From an uncultured Duncaniella sp. (GTDB taxonomy: Bacteria > Bacteroidota > Bacteroidia > Bacteroidales > Muribaculaceae), in assembly GCA_910588795.1 (NCBI GenBank), contig CAJURI010000010.1, forward strand, positions 1 to 26,134: a stretch of 26,134 bases of DNA. The letters run 5' to 3'. Positions within the stretch are counted from its first letter, which is position 1; each line of letters opens with the position of its first letter. The position numbers and the translations under genes were made by a program. A model generated the notes under the pieces. It was given only the letters and a program-made list of their open reading frames with translations, ran no database searches and was not told where the DNA came from. Positions 23,808 to 26,134 of this stretch are shown piece after piece.

Positions 23808-25199
23808 TTAAAACTCAGCCTTTCCCGGAGTACGCGGGAAGGGTATCACGTCACGGATGTTGGTCATGCCGGTAACAAACAGCACGAGACGCTCGAATCC
23901 AAGGCCGAAACCTGAATGGGGCACAGTGCCGAAACGCCGTGTGTCGAGATACCACCACATGTCCTTCATGGGTATGTTCAGTTCCTCTATGCGTGCCAGC
24001 AGCTTGTCATAGCTTTCCTCACGCTCAGAACCGCCTATGATCTCACCGATATTCGGGAAGAGCACATCCATGGCGCGCACGGTCTTGCCATCTTCGTTCT
24101 GCTTCATATAGAAGGCCTTGATCTCCTTGGGGTAGTCCGTCAGGATAACAGGTTTCTTGAAATGCTCCTCCACGAGATAGCGTTCATGCTCGCTCTGCAA
24201 GTCAGCTCCCCAATAGACAGGGAACTCAAACTTGTGGCCCGACTCTTCAAGTATCTTCACACCTTCAGTGTAGGTGAGGCGTACAAAATCATTGTCGACA
24301 ACAAACCGCAGACGCTCCTCAAGCCCCTTGTCAAATCTCTCCGAAAGGAACCGGATATCATCGATGTTATGCTCAAGAGCGTAGTTGATGCAGTACTTCA
24401 CAAACTCCTCGGCAAGATCCATGTTGTCGGATATGTCATAGAATGCCATCTCCGGCTCAATCATCCAGAACTCAGAGAGGTGACGAGGCGTATTGGAGTT
24501 CTCGGCACGGAATGTAGGTCCGAACGTGTATATCTGGCCGAGCGCAGTGGCTCCGAGCTCACCTTCGAGCTGTCCGGACACTGTCAGGGCTGTGGGCTTG
24601 GCATAGAAGTCCTTGCTGTAGTCCACGCTTCCGTCCTCATTCTTAGGCAGGTTGTTAAGATCGAGTGTTGTGACCTGAAACATAGCTCCGGCACCCTCGC
24701 AGTCACTGGCTGTGATCAGCGGGGTATGAAAATAATAGAAGCCCCGTTCGTTGAAAAACTTGTGTATGGCAAAAGCGAGTGAGCTGCGTATGCGAAGCAC
24801 AGAACCGAAGAAGTTGGTACGCGGACGCAGGTGGGCTATCTCGCGCAGAAACTCAAGTGTATGCCCCTTTTTCTGCAAAGGATATGACGCAGGATCGGCG
24901 GTGCCATAAAGCTCCAGACTGTCAGCCTGAATCTCCGAGGTCTGCCCTTTGCCCATCGATTCAACAAGTTTACCGGTCACACGCACACTTGAGCCTGTGG
25001 TGACAGGCTTCAACTGTTCGTCGGTGAAACGTGTCATGTCGAGGACCACCTGAATATTATTGACCGAAGAGCCGTCATTGAGTTGTACAAACTGTACGTG
25101 CTTGTTGCCTCGACGGGTGCGAACCCAGCCTCTTGCCTCAACCTCCGTGCCCATAAGTTCAGGGGTCGAAAGAAGGTCCTTTACGGTAGTTTTTTTCAT
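23808..25199 (-). CDS. asnS: Asparaginyl-tRNA synthetase
   Basis: A 463-residue class II synthetase, the family's normal length (about 465). The N-terminal OB-fold anticodon-binding domain spans about 15-105 (VEARGWVRTRRGNKHVQFVQ). The catalytic core has GAMFQVTTLDL near 171-181, motif 2 as FRAENSNTPRHLSEFWMIEP (230-249) and motif 3 as GFGLGFERLVLFVTGMTNIR near the C-terminus, followed by DVIPFPRTPG. The Asn-type signature and the lack of a bacterial AspRS insertion domain separate it from AspS. It charges tRNA-Asn in the cytoplasm. It begins 14 bases after the rluB stop and ends before its own terminator, so the two are co-transcribed. The start ATG 25199 matches MKKTTVKDLL, a usual beginning. 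Confidence 0.98.
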   Translation of the reverse strand: MKKTTVKDLLSTPELMGTEVEARGWVRTRRGNKHVQFVQLNDGSSVNNIQVVLDMTRFTDEQLKPVTTGSSVRVTGKLVESMGKGQTSEIQADSLELYGTADPASYPLQKKGHTLEFLREIAHLRPRTNFFGSVLRIRSSLAFAIHKFFNERGFYYFHTPLITASDCEGAGAMFQVTTLDLNNLPKNEDGSVDYSKDFYAKPTALTVSGQLEGELGATALGQIYTFGPTFRAENSNTPRHLSEFWMIEPEMAFYDISDNMDLAEEFVKYCINYALEHNIDDIRFLSERFDKGLEERLRFVVDNDFVRLTYTEGVKILEESGHKFEFPVYWGADLQSEHERYLVEEHFKKPVILTDYPKEIKAFYMKQNEDGKTVRAMDVLFPNIGEIIGGSEREESYDKLLARIEELNIPMKDMWWYLDTRRFGTVPHSGFGLGFERLVLFVTGMTNIRDVIPFPRTPGKAEF

Positions 25200-25213
25200 A
25201 ATGATTGGTGATT

Positions 25214-26134
25214 TTATTCAAATGAACCCATCTTGAGATAGTTGACCTCTTCCTGGGTAAGGTAACGCCAGCGGCCACGCGGAAGATTCTTCTTGGTGAG
25301 TCCGGCGAAATATACGCGGTCAAGCTTTGTGACATGATATCCAAGGCTCTCGAATATGCGGCGCACGATTCGGTTACGGCCCGAATGGATCTCTATTCCG
25401 GCCTGATTGCGGTCAGTCTCTGTAGCATACGATATGGCATCGGCATGTATCGGACCGTCCTCAAGCTCTATGCCGTCGGCTATACGCTGCATATCATCCT
25501 CGGATATATCGTGATCGGTCCACACATGGTAGATCTTCTTCTTGATAAACTTGGGATGTGTGAGCTTTGATGCGAGATCACCGTCGTTGGTGAGCAGGAG
25601 CACGCCTGTGGTGTTGCGGTCGAGACGGCCTACAGGATATATGCGCTCATCACACGCGCCTTTAACAAGGTCCATAACTGTGAGACGTCCGTTGGGATCG
25701 TCACTTGTGGTGACACAGTCCTTGGGCTTGTTGAGGAGGATATAGCATTTCTTCTCGAGAGTGACAACCTTCTCATCATACTCCACCACGTCACTGTGGC
25801 TGATCTTGGTGCCGAGTTCGGTCACAACCTCACCGTTGACCTTGATGAGCCCCTGGAGGATAAACTCATCAGCCTCACGGCGTGAGCACAGACCGGCATT
25901 TGCCATATATTTGTTGAGACGAACCTGTTCATTGGGATCCGGCAGCGGAGTCTCATACTCTATGCGCTTAGGACGCGGAGTGAAACTGCGGCCGCCCTGA
26001 GGCATGCCATACTGGTTCTGTCTTGGCCCTTTATTCTGATAGCCGCCCTGACGGTTATTCTGGTAGCCGCCCTGCTGGCGTGGCTGATAGCCGCCCTGAC
26101 GGTTGCCCTGGTAACCGCCCTGCTGGCGTGGCTG
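25214..26134 (-). CDS. rluB: RluB-type rRNA pseudouridine synthase with repeat-rich N-terminal extension (partial)
   Basis: The C-terminal 263 residues (from M at 26005) form a complete RluB/RsuA-family enzyme. An S4 RNA-binding domain (VRLNKYMANAGLCSRREADE ... LIKVNGEVV) is followed by the catalytic domain with GRLDRNTTGVLLLTND, whose Asp is the catalytic nucleophile, and FESLGYHVTKLDRVYFAGL. RluB modifies 23S rRNA position 2605 (E. coli numbering); this specificity is inferred. The frame stays open beyond 26005 to the window edge and encodes Gln-Gly-Gly-Tyr-rich octapeptide repeats, so the true start is outside the window; Bacteroidetes RluB proteins often carry such disordered basic extensions (from memory). 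Upstream of asnS in the same unit. Confidence 0.9.
   Translation of the reverse strand, partial: QPRQQGGYQGNRQGGYQPRQQGGYQNNRQGGYQNKGPRQNQYGMPQGGRSFTPRPKRIEYETPLPDPNEQVRLNKYMANAGLCSRREADEFILQGLIKVNGEVVTELGTKISHSDVVEYDEKVVTLEKKCYILLNKPKDCVTTSDDPNGRLTVMDLVKGACDERIYPVGRLDRNTTGVLLLTNDGDLASKLTHPKFIKKKIYHVWTDHDISEDDMQRIADGIELEDGPIHADAISYATETDRNQAGIEIHSGRNRIVRRIFESLGYHVTKLDRVYFAGLTKKNLPRGRWRYLTQEEVNYLKMGSFE
26040..26134 (-). repeat. 24-bp coding repeats in the rluB N-terminal extension
   Basis: Four 24-base units encode octapeptides of the form Q-P-R-Q-Q-G-G-Y or Q-x-N-R-Q-G-G-Y, alternating so that a 48-base superunit also appears. The array is cut by the window edge, so copy number is unknown. 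Confidence 0.85.

Noticed and set aside
22905..23915. 336-codon plus-strand open frame opposite nfnA and the asnS end
   Set aside because: It lies antisense to two well-identified genes, crosses the asnS terminator and nfnA promoter, is rich in Ser/Thr/Arg as expected from reverse reading of Asp/Gly/Val-rich genes, and resembles no family.

Overview
The window looks like a chromosome segment from a gut Bacteroidales bacterium, probably of the Muribaculaceae type; the family-level guess is inference. Direct signs are a SusC/SusD pair, several Bacteroidetes-type promoters (TTTG then about 20 bases then TAnnTTTG), lipoproteins with Bacteroidetes lipoboxes, almost no Shine-Dalgarno sites, and FloA, TamB, NfnAB and PHP proteins that read like Bacteroidales homologues. 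No tRNA, rRNA or CRISPR array was seen.

Region 1 (1-2295) is accessory DNA. Its left edge carries four tandem 24-bp repeats containing GGGGTCA that resemble the multiple terminal repeats of IS21-family elements. They cut off a small minus-strand gene (217-357). Next is a phage-like XRE/Cro-CI regulator (540-947) and a small single-pass membrane protein (996-1544). Between the truncated gene and the regulator lie two face-to-face promoters and two operator-like palindromes whose centres are exactly 30 bp apart. About 800 bp without a convincing gene follow, holding 12-bp tandem repeats and ATTAAA iterons at helical spacing.

Region 2 (2296-7420) is the core of a polysaccharide utilisation locus: an STN-domain SusC transporter and a SusD lipoprotein, closed by a strong terminator. 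SusC is split by a frameshift in a run of eight A residues at 3654-3661. Region 3 (7456-13290) is a second plus-strand unit: a thioredoxin-fold lipoprotein without active-site cysteines and a 1542-residue TamB/AsmA-like envelope protein. Region 4 (13314-17922) has divergent GH95 (alpha-L-fucosidase type) and GH43 (arabinofuranosidase/xylosidase type) genes. Together with SusCD they suggest uptake and trimming of a fucosylated, arabinosylated or xylosylated plant glycan, perhaps of xyloglucan type (inference).

Region 5 (17952-26134, all minus strand) is mostly housekeeping: a PHP histidinol-phosphatase-like enzyme; an operon nfnA-nfnB-PD40 protein-floA with a promoter at 23676-23709 and a terminator at 18878-18912; and rluB-asnS, ending in its own terminator. 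The pseudouridine synthase has an N-terminal octapeptide-repeat extension that runs off the right edge.

No single system was proved to be new. The best candidates for a second look are the regulator switch region (401-1544), the phased repeats (2092-2173), the A8 frameshift in susC, and the coupling of NfnAB to a PD40 protein and FloA.
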